The translations under genes and the position numbers were made by a program. From JAFAGX01 sp035624215 (GTDB lineage Bacteria; Acidobacteriota; Terriglobia; Terriglobales; Acidobacteriaceae): a stretch of DNA of 64,000 nucleotides. The stretch covers positions 62,001-126,000 of the forward strand of contig DASPRY010000113.1 of assembly GCA_035624215.1 (NCBI GenBank). The letters are read 5' to 3'. Numbering within the stretch: position 1 is the first letter of the stretch; the number at the start of each line of letters is the position of its first letter. Positions 24,756-33,936 of this stretch are shown one piece after another. A model generated the notes under the pieces. It was not told the origin of the DNA. It saw only the letters and a program-made list of their open reading frames with translations, and did not search any database.

Positions 24756-25814
24756 CTACTCAATCGATATCTTTCGCAGCAGCTTGAAGTCGCTGAGCAT
24801 CTTGCCGGTTCCCAGCACCACGCTGCAGAGAGGATCGTCGGCAATGGAGACCGGCAACCCGGTTTCCTCGCGGATGCGCTTGTCCAAATTCTTAAGCAAA
24901 GCGCCGCCACCAGTGAGCACAATTCCGCGATCGCTGATGTCAGCGGAGAGCTCGGGCGGTGTGCGCTCCAAGGCGACGCGAATGGCATTCATAATGGTAG
25001 AAACGCACTCGCTCAGGGCTTCGCGAATTTCGCTGTCGTCCACGGTAATGGTTTTGGGAACGCCCTCAATCAGATTTCTGCCCTTGATCTCCATGGTCAG
25101 GGGCTTCTCGAGCGGATAGGCCGAACCAATTTCCATCTTGATCTGCTCCGCGGTGCGCTCGCCCACGAGCAGGTTATATTTCCGCTTGAGATAATTCATG
25201 ACAGCTTCGTCCATCTGATTACCGGCCATGCGCACGGAGCGCGAATAGACGATGCCGCTGAGCGAGATCACTGCAATGTCTGTAGTTCCGCCGCCGATAT
25301 CGACGACCATGTTTCCGCTGGGCTCGGTGATGGGCAGGCCTGCGCCGATCGCCGCTACCATGGCCTGCTCCACGAGATGCACTTCGCTCGCTTTGGCACG
25401 ATAAGCGGAGTCCATAACCGCTCGCTTTTCCACCTGGGTGATCTCAGAGGGGACGCCGATAACGATCCGGGGATGCACCAGCATTTTGCGGTTGTGGGCT
25501 TTCTGGATGAAATAGTTGAGCATCTTCTCGGTGACTTTGAAATCGGCGATCACGCCGTCCTTCATTGGCTTGATAGCGACGATATTGCCGGGGGTACGGC
25601 CAAGCATCTCTTTAGCTTCCTTGCCTACGGCTTCAACTTCGCCCGTGTTCTTGTTGATGGCCACAATGGAAGGCTCGTTCACGACGATGCCTTTACCACG
25701 CGCGTAGACCAGAGTGTTGGCCGTGCCGAGATCGATGGCAAGGTCGCTGGAAAAGAGACTGAACAGCGATCTCAGGTTGTGCGTTCCGGTGGAATGAAAC
25801 CCATTCGATGACAT
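24756..25814 (-). CDS. mreB: Actin-like cell-shape protein MreB
   Basis: A 352-residue bacterial actin of normal length. ATP-binding blocks are visible: DLAIDLGTANTLVY (phosphate 1), VVDIGGGTTDIAVI (phosphate 2) and GIVLTGGGALLKNLD (adenosine). The N-terminus MSSNGFHSTGTHNLRSL precedes the conserved LFSLFSSDLAIDLG. It polymerises under the membrane and guides the RodA/PBP2 machinery. It is the first gene of mreBCD. Confidence 0.98.
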   Translation of the reverse strand: MSSNGFHSTGTHNLRSLFSLFSSDLAIDLGTANTLVYARGKGIVVNEPSIVAINKNTGEVEAVGKEAKEMLGRTPGNIVAIKPMKDGVIADFKVTEKMLNYFIQKAHNRKMLVHPRIVIGVPSEITQVEKRAVMDSAYRAKASEVHLVEQAMVAAIGAGLPITEPSGNMVVDIGGGTTDIAVISLSGIVYSRSVRMAGNQMDEAVMNYLKRKYNLLVGERTAEQIKMEIGSAYPLEKPLTMEIKGRNLIEGVPKTITVDDSEIREALSECVSTIMNAIRVALERTPPELSADISDRGIVLTGGGALLKNLDKRIREETGLPVSIADDPLCSVVLGTGKMLSDFKLLRKISIE

Positions 25815-25858
25815 AGGCGAAGCTTTTCTCTCTTGTGAACTAGATGTCCGGCATTTTG

Positions 25859-25949
25859 GTGGGGGCCACAGTTATTCTATGGGATAACCTGAAGCCCTTG
25901 TTTGCACCAAAGTGCCAGCCCTCAGGAGCATCACTCGCAGGGCCCCCAC
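25859..25949. repeat. Long-range inverted repeat upstream of mreB
   Basis: GTGGGGGCC (25859-25867) and GGCCCCCAC (25941-25949) are perfect 9-bp inverted copies 73 bp apart, covering most of the gap between the FecR-domain gene and mreB. The right arm almost touches the FecR stop, so the stem could terminate that transcript or shape the mreB leader. Confidence 0.4.
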
Positions 25950-25952
25950 TGC

Positions 25953-27233
25953 TTATTGAATCACGACCTTCTTCTGTAAAGTATTTACGCCCCCTTTAGC
26001 ATTCTGGGCGGTGATTGTAATCACGTTTTCGCCCGTGGCCAACGGCGGCGTGAAGTAATGAAACCTGCCGTCATTGCCCACCAGAGGAACCTCGGCGCCG
26101 TTCACCATGACCCGGGCCCCGGTCTCGGTCTTGCCCATCAACTCGAGCACATGCCCATGCTGAATAAAGGGATCAAGTTCGAGGCTAAGGGCCTCGGTAT
26201 CTTTTCCCCTGGGGATGATGGTGAAGCGGTTCTTCTCGCTCTCCACGGACTCCTTGCCCGTCGCATCCACGGATTGAACCATCCAGTAGTATGCGCCTTG
26301 CTCCAGCCCGGAGACCAGGACATCCGCTGTCTTAACGTCGCGGTCCACAATGGTGGAAGAGAAATAAGGATTCTTTGAAATCCGCAGCCTATAACCTTTG
26401 GCGTTGGCCATCTTGGTCCAGGAAAACTCCACCGGCCGAGGATCGCTGGATACGAAGATCGGCGCCATATTGGCCGGCGAAATCGGGGTGGGTGGGCCAA
26501 TCTCCTTCGTCATCTCCATGTGCGGGGACTGGCTATGAAAATTAACTTTCTCCCAATCTGCCAAGCGAACCGTTTCACCATTGCGGGTGATGTCGCCAGA
26601 ACCCTTTTTGACCAGGATCTCGTGCTCATCCGATTTGGGATCGTTCCGCACCATGGCCGCCGAATCTGGCGCCAGGGAGGCGGTTGCACCCGCCACGATG
26701 ACCTGCGATTTTGAACCCTGGGAGTAGGTTGCCGTTGCCAAATCCACGGTTCCGGTGCTGACTGTGACAGCGACATTGGTTTGTTGCTGATCGTTGGCCG
26801 AGTTTTCTTCCACCACGATGAGCGAATCCTGCTTCACCGTGTAGTTGGTGCCATCACCGAAGACAATCTTGGCCATGCCTTCGGAACTGGTTTGCACCAC
26901 GTCGCCTTTTTCCAAAGGAATGCTGTAGTCGGCGGTCGTCCAGTTACTGGCGTTGGCCTTCTTCACGCGCACGGTGCCATCGAGAGCGGTGAAATGGGCT
27001 TGCTGCGAGTTCATCGTGCGCGGTTTGGCTTGGGCTCCGGCCCCGGCCACCCACTCCAGGACATGACGACTCAAGCCGCCCGCTGCCTTAATGCCGTTAT
27101 CGGTAAATTGCGGGAAAGCCAGCCGCATGCAAATGAAAACGATAGAAAGCCCAGCCAATACCGTCAGGGCCACGCTGCGATACGTGACTGTCTTCCACGC
27201 GATGTGGATACCAGGCTTGAGGTTCGCCGACAC
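25953..27233 (-). CDS. FecR-domain membrane protein with Ig-like C-terminal domains
   Basis: About 426 residues. An N-terminal membrane helix (SVALTVLAGLSIVFICMRLAF) is followed by a FecR domain (about 85-250), with LEKGDVVQTSSEGMAKIVFG and DGTNYTVKQDSLIVV as typical strands. A fibronectin-like segment (about 270-350: YRLRISKNPYFSS, YYWMVQSVDATGKES) and a last beta-rich domain ending ITAQNAKGGVNTLQKKVVIQ follow. No sigma factor or TonB receptor is adjacent, so this is not a classical FecIR pair; it is more likely an envelope scaffold or sensor. The start is uncertain: GTG 27233 is a likely one, but the frame stays open to 27305. Confidence 0.78.
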   Translation of the reverse strand: MSANLKPGIHIAWKTVTYRSVALTVLAGLSIVFICMRLAFPQFTDNGIKAAGGLSRHVLEWVAGAGAQAKPRTMNSQQAHFTALDGTVRVKKANASNWTTADYSIPLEKGDVVQTSSEGMAKIVFGDGTNYTVKQDSLIVVEENSANDQQQTNVAVTVSTGTVDLATATYSQGSKSQVIVAGATASLAPDSAAMVRNDPKSDEHEILVKKGSGDITRNGETVRLADWEKVNFHSQSPHMEMTKEIGPPTPISPANMAPIFVSSDPRPVEFSWTKMANAKGYRLRISKNPYFSSTIVDRDVKTADVLVSGLEQGAYYWMVQSVDATGKESVESEKNRFTIIPRGKDTEALSLELDPFIQHGHVLELMGKTETGARVMVNGAEVPLVGNDGRFHYFTPPLATGENVITITAQNAKGGVNTLQKKVVIQ

Positions 27234-27454
27234 CAAGACCACCAAGAACCAGCCAAATTCAATTGAATATGCGGTTAAGTCGAGAGTACCACAGGCCGAA
27301 AACACACAGAACAGGTAATCAGTTTGAGAGGTTACCTTCGTGTGGCGGGGTGCTTCCCTGCGGCCAGCCGACTGCGTTTCACTGGCAATTTCCGTGAAAT
27401 GGCGTATGCTTACACTGCTCCCGTCCAGGCGACGACGCCTCCATAGAGTCGGCT

Positions 27455-29272
27455 ATGAAGCACCCCACCCTTCGCGTCGGTAGAACGCATTTGGGCCGGC
27501 GAAGCATGTTCCTGCTGGGAACTGTTTGTTGGGGAATGATGTGCGCATGTTCTGCGGTTGCGCAGAGTCAAGCGGAACCGCCGTCTATTCCCGCCGAGAG
27601 CTCCACGCCTGCGCCGGCAGAGGACAAGACTGCTCCCGAGATGACATCGCATGACGAAGCGACTACGTTCAAGGTGAACGTGCGATTGGTCCTGGTGCGG
27701 GTGGTGGTACGCGACCCCATGGGCCATGCCGTCGGCGATCTGCACAAGCAAGACTTTCGACTATTCGACAATCACAAGCCGCAGGTCATAAGCCAATTCT
27801 CGGTGGAGCAGCCGGGAAGCCAGGTGGCAAGGGAGCAAGAAGCAACCGAAATCCGCAGCAGCGAAAGCCCAATCAGCAAAACGCCAAACGTACCCGAGCG
27901 ATTCATCGCTTATCTGTTCGACGACATTCACCTGCAGATGGAAGACCTGCTTCCCGTTCGTACGGCGGCGGATCGCCGTTTGAAGGCAATGCAGCCCACG
28001 GATCGCGCCGCGATCTTCACCACCTCGGGCCAGAACAGTGTTGATTTTACCGATGATCGTGCCAAGCTCCACCAAGCCTTGCTTGGCCTTCAGCCACACC
28101 CGCTTGCCCCCAAGGACATGCAACAGTGCCCGTACATGAGCTATTACATGGCTGATCTGATCATGAATAAGAACGATGCTCAAGCGTTGGATAACGCGAC
28201 CCGGGATGCGATGCAATGTGGCCTTTCAGCGATGCGCGGACTCAGCGCCACGCAGATGTACCAGAAAGCACAGGTATCGGCTGAAGAGGCGGCGGAGCAG
28301 GAACTGAGCTTCGGAGACAGCGAGACACATCTTGTGCTGGCCTCGATAAAGGATGTGATGCGCAGGGTGGCGGCCGTGCCGGGACAGCGCACGGTTGTAC
28401 TAGTCTCTCCTGGCTTTCTTACGTACCAATGGGAACAAGAGCTGACCGAGGTCATTGATCAGGCAATACGCACCAATATCATGGTGAGCACCTTAGACGC
28501 TCGCGGTCTTTATGTTCCCCCGCAATTCGCGGACGTTAGCCAGACGAACGTGCCCAATCTTGTGGCAGCACCTCAGGAATCGTTGTATCAATCGCAGGAA
28601 GCCTCCGCCGATGACGAAGTGCTGCTCACCTTGGCCGAGTCTACGGGCGGGACGTACTTCCACAACAATAATGACCTTGAGGGCGGCCTGAAACAGGCGG
28701 CAGAAACCCCGGCGTACTATTACGTTCTCGGCTTTGCTCCACAAAACCTGAAGTATGACGGGCGCTTTCACAGCCTGAATGTGAAGCTGGCTAATCCCGG
28801 GAGCTTCACTCTAGAAGCGCGAAGAGGTTATTACGCTCCAAAACAACCACCCAACGCGGAAGAAGAGGCCAAACAGGAAATTCAGGAGGCCCTGTTTTCG
28901 CAGGAAGAAATGCGGGACCTTCCGGTAGACCTGCACACGCAGTTTTTCAAACCCAGCGATACCGATGCCAAGCTTTCTGTGCTGGTCCATGTGGATGTGA
29001 AGCGGTTGCATTTTCAGAGATTGGAAGGCCGTAATAACAACAATCTGACCATCGTTGCCGCGCTATTCGACCGCAATGGCAGCTTCGTCGAGGGAAACAA
29101 AAAGATTCTCGAAATGCACTGGAAGGACGACACGCTGGAACATAAGTTGGATAGGGGAGTAACCTTGAGGACCAACTTTGATGTAAAGCCGGGCAGCTAC
29201 CTGGTCCGGCTGGTAGTGCGTGACAATGAAGGCTTGCTCTCGGCCGAGAATGGGGCGATTGAGATTCCGTAG
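27455..29272 (+). CDS. Secreted VWFA-related acidobacterial protein
   Basis: A 605-residue protein with a signal peptide (about 1-38, ending CSAVAQ) and a VWA-like domain of the acidobacterial VWFA-related type (TIGR03436). Hallmarks are FKVNVRLVLVRVVVRD...GLHKQDFRLFDN near the start of the domain, RTVVLVSPGFLT near residue 310, NIMVSTLDARGLY, ESTGGTYFHNNNDL and YYVLGFAPQNLKYDGRFH. The C-terminal third is beta-rich. The MIDAS is degenerate (LFDDIHLQM). Function is unknown for the family; these proteins are abundant and secreted in Acidobacteria. Followed after 18 bp by a paralogue. Confidence 0.85.
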   Translation: MKHPTLRVGRTHLGRRSMFLLGTVCWGMMCACSAVAQSQAEPPSIPAESSTPAPAEDKTAPEMTSHDEATTFKVNVRLVLVRVVVRDPMGHAVGDLHKQDFRLFDNHKPQVISQFSVEQPGSQVAREQEATEIRSSESPISKTPNVPERFIAYLFDDIHLQMEDLLPVRTAADRRLKAMQPTDRAAIFTTSGQNSVDFTDDRAKLHQALLGLQPHPLAPKDMQQCPYMSYYMADLIMNKNDAQALDNATRDAMQCGLSAMRGLSATQMYQKAQVSAEEAAEQELSFGDSETHLVLASIKDVMRRVAAVPGQRTVVLVSPGFLTYQWEQELTEVIDQAIRTNIMVSTLDARGLYVPPQFADVSQTNVPNLVAAPQESLYQSQEASADDEVLLTLAESTGGTYFHNNNDLEGGLKQAAETPAYYYVLGFAPQNLKYDGRFHSLNVKLANPGSFTLEARRGYYAPKQPPNAEEEAKQEIQEALFSQEEMRDLPVDLHTQFFKPSDTDAKLSVLVHVDVKRLHFQRLEGRNNNNLTIVAALFDRNGSFVEGNKKILEMHWKDDTLEHKLDRGVTLRTNFDVKPGSYLVRLVVRDNEGLLSAENGAIEIP

Positions 29273-29290
29273 TTCGCAAAGAGGTGCTTT

Positions 29291-31618
29291 ATGACGCGTC
29301 ACCGGTTGCTGGCTTGGTCAGGCGTTGCATTACTCGCGAGCGTGTGGATGTGTTGGCGCGTTTTTTCTACCCCTGCGGTCCAGGCCCAGCAGGAGGATGC
29401 CGCGGCTACGCTGAAAGCAGAAGCGCGCCTGGTTTTAGTCGATACGATTGTTACCGACAAAAAAGGCAATTACATCCACGACCTCACGCAACAGGATTTC
29501 AAGGTTTGGGAAGACAACAAACAGCAGACCATCAAAAGTTTCTCCTATGAATCCGAGAATGGGCGCTCTTCCACCCCGCAAAGGCACTATTTAGTTTTGT
29601 TCTTTGATGACTCGAGTATGGAGTTTGGGGACCAGGCGCAGGCCCGCGCCGCCGCTGCCAAGTTCATTGATGCGAATGCCGGTCCAAGCCGTCTGATGGC
29701 GGTAGCTGAATTTGGGGGCACGACCCGGATTACACAAAACTTCACGGCCAGTGCTGATCGTCTGAAGCAGGTGGTAGCTGGGGTAAAAGGTTCTGCCGTG
29801 GCCTCCAATGCTCCGCCGGCGGATAGCACCGTCCCGTCCATTGCCGCGCCACAAACGGGAGTTCAAGTGGCCTCTCTTGGCACGCCTCCGGTGGGGATGC
29901 CTTCGCTTACTAATGCGGAAGTGGACTTCGGAGCTCGCACGGTGCTGCTGGCATTGCGCGACTTGGCCAAGAATCTAGCATCGGTACCGGGACGGAAAAC
30001 TCTGGTGATGCTGACCTCCGGTTTCCCGCTGACACCGGAGCTTCAGTCAGAACTCACCGCAACCATCGACGCTTGCAACAAATACAACGTGGCGATATAC
30101 CCCATTGACGTGCGGGGCCTGGTTACGCCCACGAATCTTCCGCCTCATGGCGGCCAACTGACCGTTCCTCCGGTGATCGAGCAGGGCGGCAGATTGGAGA
30201 GTGCTACGTTCAGGTACAGCGGAGACGCCATGCCGGAACTGCACCTTGTGTTCATCCAGCATTCAGGCGGCAGTGGCGGAGGTGGTGGCGGAGGCAGTCA
30301 CCCTGGTGGCCCTCCGGGTGGAGGAAGTGGCAGCGGTGGTAGTCATGGCGGCTCTCCAGGCGGAGGAACCGGAACTGGCAGCCGGGGAACTGGTTCAACC
30401 GGAAGCCCAGGTGGTACACGTATGCCCGTTTCCAATTATTACAATCCAAACTACCAGCCGAGCGTGATCATCCCGCCCTTTCCTCCCAGCGCCACTGACA
30501 ATCAACAGGTCATGTATGCCTTGGCCAGCGGCACGGGCGGATTCGTGATCCTGAATACCAATGACTTGCTGGGTGGCATGGATAAGATCTCGAAAGAGCT
30601 GGGTGAATATTACGTGTTAGGCTACACCCCTGCAGATACCCCGGAGGGGAGCTGCCACACTCTGCGCGTGAAAGTCGATCGCGACGATACTGTGATTCGC
30701 TCACGCAGCGGTTACTGCAACGTTAAGCCGGCGGATTTGCTCGCCGGACAACCGGCAGAGAAACAGCTTGAGAACCAGGCCAACGGCACACAGCCCGGGT
30801 CGATCGCTGCCTCTATCCAAACGCCTTATTTCTATACCTCAGCCAATACGGCGCGCGTAAATCTGGCAATGGACATTCCGGCGAACTCAATCAAATTTGA
30901 CAAGGTCAAAGGCAAGCAGCACGCCACTCTGAACATTCTGGGAATCGCCTATAAGCCGGACAATTCGGTGGCGGCACGGTTCAGTGATGGCGTGAACCTG
31001 GATTTCGAGAACAAGAAGGAAGTTGAGGAATTCTCGAAACAGCCATTCCATTATGAAAACCAGTTTGATGTCGCCTCCGGCCAATACAATCTGAAGGTCG
31101 TCTTTAGCTCCGGCACTGAAGCTTTCGGAAAAGTTGAAACTGCACTCACGGTGGATCCTTACGATGGAAAGCAGTTCGGCCTCAGTGCGATGGCGCTTAG
31201 CAACAACGTACGCCGCGCGGCAGATATGGCGACGAGCCTGGATGCTGCTCTAATGGAGGACCACACGCCCCTGGTAACCCGGGGAATGCAGATCGTGCCT
31301 GCCGCGACCTATCGGTTTAAGAAAACCGAGACGGTGGCGCTGTACGCGGAGGTTTATGAACCCCTGCTCGCAGGCACTACCGTTCCGCAAGTCGGAATCG
31401 AGATGAAGGTGGTCGAGCGGAAGAGTGGGCAAGCTAAGTACGACACCGGATTGGCCACGGCCGCGTCCTTCATGCAAAAAGGGAATCCGGTCATTCCACT
31501 TGGCCTGAAGGTGCCGGTGAACACGCTTGATCCGGGTTCTTACCGGGTCGAGCTTAGCGCCATGGATTCGGTCGGCAATAAGTGCCCGCCTCGGACCGCA
31601 GACTTTGAAGTGGAATAG
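29291..31618 (+). CDS. Secreted VWFA-related acidobacterial protein with Gly-rich linker
   Basis: A 775-residue paralogue of the preceding gene. After a signal peptide (cleavage near VQAQQ) the same TIGR03436-type domain follows: EARLVLVDTIVTDKKGNYI...QDFKVWEDN, FFDDSSMEF (a better MIDAS than the upstream copy), GRKTLVMLTSGFPL, YNVAIYPIDVRGL and ELGEYYVLGYTPAD. It is interrupted by a strongly Gly/Ser/Pro-rich stretch encoded at about 30265-30420, which looks like a flexible spacer. The C-terminal 250 residues are beta-rich. The two genes appear to be an operon. Confidence 0.87.
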   Translation: MTRHRLLAWSGVALLASVWMCWRVFSTPAVQAQQEDAAATLKAEARLVLVDTIVTDKKGNYIHDLTQQDFKVWEDNKQQTIKSFSYESENGRSSTPQRHYLVLFFDDSSMEFGDQAQARAAAAKFIDANAGPSRLMAVAEFGGTTRITQNFTASADRLKQVVAGVKGSAVASNAPPADSTVPSIAAPQTGVQVASLGTPPVGMPSLTNAEVDFGARTVLLALRDLAKNLASVPGRKTLVMLTSGFPLTPELQSELTATIDACNKYNVAIYPIDVRGLVTPTNLPPHGGQLTVPPVIEQGGRLESATFRYSGDAMPELHLVFIQHSGGSGGGGGGGSHPGGPPGGGSGSGGSHGGSPGGGTGTGSRGTGSTGSPGGTRMPVSNYYNPNYQPSVIIPPFPPSATDNQQVMYALASGTGGFVILNTNDLLGGMDKISKELGEYYVLGYTPADTPEGSCHTLRVKVDRDDTVIRSRSGYCNVKPADLLAGQPAEKQLENQANGTQPGSIAASIQTPYFYTSANTARVNLAMDIPANSIKFDKVKGKQHATLNILGIAYKPDNSVAARFSDGVNLDFENKKEVEEFSKQPFHYENQFDVASGQYNLKVVFSSGTEAFGKVETALTVDPYDGKQFGLSAMALSNNVRRAADMATSLDAALMEDHTPLVTRGMQIVPAATYRFKKTETVALYAEVYEPLLAGTTVPQVGIEMKVVERKSGQAKYDTGLATAASFMQKGNPVIPLGLKVPVNTLDPGSYRVELSAMDSVGNKCPPRTADFEVE

Positions 31619-31651
31619 GAAACAGGAGACGCTGAGCCGGGACTGTCCACA

Positions 31652-33028
31652 CTATAAGAGACTCGGCTGCCGGTTGTGCCAACTCGTCGCTTGCTCATAA
31701 ACGTGGGCGACCAGAAGAACATCTGCCTCAGCCCAGTGTGCTGCGGCGATTTGCAGTCCGATCGGCAAGCCAGACCTGGTGAAGCCGCATGGAACCGAAA
31801 TCGCCGGCAGTCCCCAGACGTTAAACGGACGCGTATTTCGCAGCAGCGTGAGTTCGCACGGGCGCAACAAGCCGGGATTCTCTTTCAGTTCGGCGAGCAG
31901 TGGCGCGGCAATGGGTGTTGTAGGAGTTGCCAGCACGTCTATCTTGTCAAAGAGTCCCCTGATTTCGCTGCGAATCTGGTGCAGCTCGCGGCGGCGCTCT
32001 GCAACCTCGCCGGCAGAAATGTTTTCTCCTGTGCGGATGCGGCGGAGAGTATCCGCCTGATAAAGTTCGGGGGAGCGCGCAACATATTCGGCGTGATAAG
32101 CGTAGGCTTCGGCGGATTGCAAGGTGCGATCGGTCGGGACGGGTAGGTCGATTTCAACCATCTCGCCGCAGTGTGTCGTAAGGACTCCGAGAGCCTGGTC
32201 GCAGGCAGAGGCGATCTCCGGATCAAGATCCTCGAAGAAGAAATTGCGAGGTACGCCGATCCTGATCTTTTTTTCGCGCCGATGGAGAGCAGCAAGATAG
32301 TCGTCTACGGCTACATTGGCGGAATTCGGATCCCGGGGGTCGTGGCCGGCGATGGCCTGAAGCATCACCACTGCATCTGCCACAGTTCGGGTAATGGGGC
32401 CGACATGATCGAGCGACCAGGAGAGTGGAATGACGCCGCGTGTGCTTACGCGTCCATAGGTCGGTTTCAGTCCGACCACCCCACATAATGCAGCGGGCTC
32501 GCGAACAGATCCGGCGGTATCGGTGCCAATGGCTGCGTAACCCAGACCGGCAGCCACTGCGGAAGCTCCTCCGGACGACCCTCCAGCAATATATGCCGTG
32601 TTCCACGCATTCTTGACTTCACGGAAATAGCCGATTATCGAGCTGCCGCCATAAGCAAACTCATGCAGGTTCTGTTTTCCCAAAAGAATAGTGCCAGCAT
32701 GCTGCAGTCGCTGAATTACATCAGCGTCCTCAAGTGGAACCCTGTCCTTGAACAGCGCGCTGGCGGCGGTGGTGCGAACCCCGGCAGTGTCAATCAAATC
32801 TTTCACCGCGATGGGAATTCCGTGCAGCGGACCGCGCCATCGGCCGTGCTGAATTTCAGCTTCTGCCTGTTGCGCCTGCAACAGCGCGGATTCCGCGGTC
32901 ACTGTGATGAAAGCATTCAGGGTGGGATTGAGTTTTGCGATGCGGGCGAGGCACTCGCGGGTCAACTCGACGGGCGAGATCTCCCGATTTCTAATTTTTC
33001 GGCTGCTTTCCAGAATGGACGTAAACAC
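31652..33028 (-). CDS. Amidase signature family hydrolase
   Basis: A 458-residue amidase. The Ser-cisSer-Lys triad is visible: the Lys in IAVKDLIDT (near residue 78), the Ser of GGSSGGASAVAAG and the nucleophile Ser in GTDTAGSVREPAA (near 175). CGVVGLKPTYGRVSTRG is typical of the family. It could be annotated as GatA, but no gatB or gatC is nearby, so a free-standing amidase is more likely. The start is GTG 33028. The gene diverges from the act operon and converges on the VWA pair. Confidence 0.88.
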   Translation of the reverse strand: MFTSILESSRKIRNREISPVELTRECLARIAKLNPTLNAFITVTAESALLQAQQAEAEIQHGRWRGPLHGIPIAVKDLIDTAGVRTTAASALFKDRVPLEDADVIQRLQHAGTILLGKQNLHEFAYGGSSIIGYFREVKNAWNTAYIAGGSSGGASAVAAGLGYAAIGTDTAGSVREPAALCGVVGLKPTYGRVSTRGVIPLSWSLDHVGPITRTVADAVVMLQAIAGHDPRDPNSANVAVDDYLAALHRREKKIRIGVPRNFFFEDLDPEIASACDQALGVLTTHCGEMVEIDLPVPTDRTLQSAEAYAYHAEYVARSPELYQADTLRRIRTGENISAGEVAERRRELHQIRSEIRGLFDKIDVLATPTTPIAAPLLAELKENPGLLRPCELTLLRNTRPFNVWGLPAISVPCGFTRSGLPIGLQIAAAHWAEADVLLVAHVYEQATSWHNRQPSLL

Positions 33029-33065
33029 TTCTATTTGCCCGGGCTGCGCGAAGCAGACCCAAAAC

Positions 33066-33074
33066 TGTTATAAT
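33066..33074 (+). promoter_or_regulatory. Probable extended -10 promoter of the act-cox operon
   Basis: TGT followed by TATAAT (33069-33074) matches an extended -10 box. It lies 111 bp upstream of the actA start, in the gap between the divergent amidase gene and actA. No good -35 match is at 17 bp. The proposed transcript would have a leader of about 100 nt. Confidence 0.45.
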
Positions 33075-33184
33075 CACACGTTTTCGTATCCAGCATCACA
33101 ATCATCTGTGACAGCCTGATCGACTGGGCCGCATCAACCATGGAGCTGAGCGGTGAGTTCCCGCTGCACTGAAAGTTCTGAGCG

Positions 33185-33880
33185 ATGCAGATTTTTCATC
33201 GCAGTACTAACACAATCTCTCGCGCCACCATCTTTGGCGCGATCTTCTTTATAGGGTTTGCGCTGTGGGCGTGTATTGAGATTCAGCGCTCCCCGTATGT
33301 GACCTATGCAAAGGTGGCTCGTCCGCAGCCTGTGCCTTTCAGTCACCAGCACCACGTAGCGGGGCTGGGAATCGATTGCCGCTATTGCCACACCTCGGTA
33401 GAAAAGTCGAGTTTCGCCGGCATACCCCCGACCAAGACCTGCATGAATTGTCATTCCCAGATTTGGGTGGGTGCACCGTTGCTGGAGCCGGTGCGCGAGA
33501 GTTTTCGATCAGGCAAGTCGCTGGTCTGGACGCGAGTCAATGATCTGCCCGACTTCGTTTATTTCGACCACAGCATACACATCAACAAGGGTGTGGGCTG
33601 CAATACCTGTCATGGGCCGGTAGACCGGATGCCGCTGATGTTCAACTACGCTTCACTGCAGATGGAGTGGTGCCTGGATTGTCATCGCAACCCGGCAAAG
33701 CATCTTCGTCCGCGCGACCAGGTTTTCAACATGCGTTATGAGGAGCCTTCAACGCTCAAGCCTCTGGTGCTGGATGGAAAGGAATATACCGATCAATTGT
33801 CGCTGGGAGTCGATCTGGTCAAGAAATACAACCTGCGCACAGTTGCTGACATCACGAGTTGCTCAACCTGCCATCGGTGA
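33185..33880 (+). CDS. actA: Alternative complex III pentahaem cytochrome c subunit ActA
   Basis: A 231-residue protein with one N-terminal membrane helix (about 15-35) and five CxxCH haem c motifs: CRYCH, CMNCH, CNTCH, CLDCH and CSTCH. SHQHHVAGLGIDC supplies distal His. Five haems and the position before a molybdopterin-like/Fe-S subunit are diagnostic of ActA, which carries electrons from the Fe-S clusters of ActB toward ActE. First gene of the respiratory cluster, 56 bp upstream of actB. Confidence 0.93.
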   Translation: MQIFHRSTNTISRATIFGAIFFIGFALWACIEIQRSPYVTYAKVARPQPVPFSHQHHVAGLGIDCRYCHTSVEKSSFAGIPPTKTCMNCHSQIWVGAPLLEPVRESFRSGKSLVWTRVNDLPDFVYFDHSIHINKGVGCNTCHGPVDRMPLMFNYASLQMEWCLDCHRNPAKHLRPRDQVFNMRYEEPSTLKPLVLDGKEYTDQLSLGVDLVKKYNLRTVADITSCSTCHR

Positions 33881-33936
33881 GAGCCGGGATGAATAGAGGA
33901 CGTGCGCAAGCTGTGATGGAAATGAACTAAATTGAG

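Noticed and set aside
24621..25811. A 396-codon plus-strand open frame opposite mreB
   Set aside because: Complementary to the strongly conserved mreB sequence; translation has no family character.
30265..30420. Short tandem repeat array, possible CRISPR-like
   Set aside because: The repetition is from Gly/Ser/Pro codons inside the second VWA gene; there are no regular repeat-spacer units.
31652..33028. GatA, subunit of the amidotransferase
   Set aside because: The amidase fold is clear but no gatB or gatC is near, so the general amidase call is safer.
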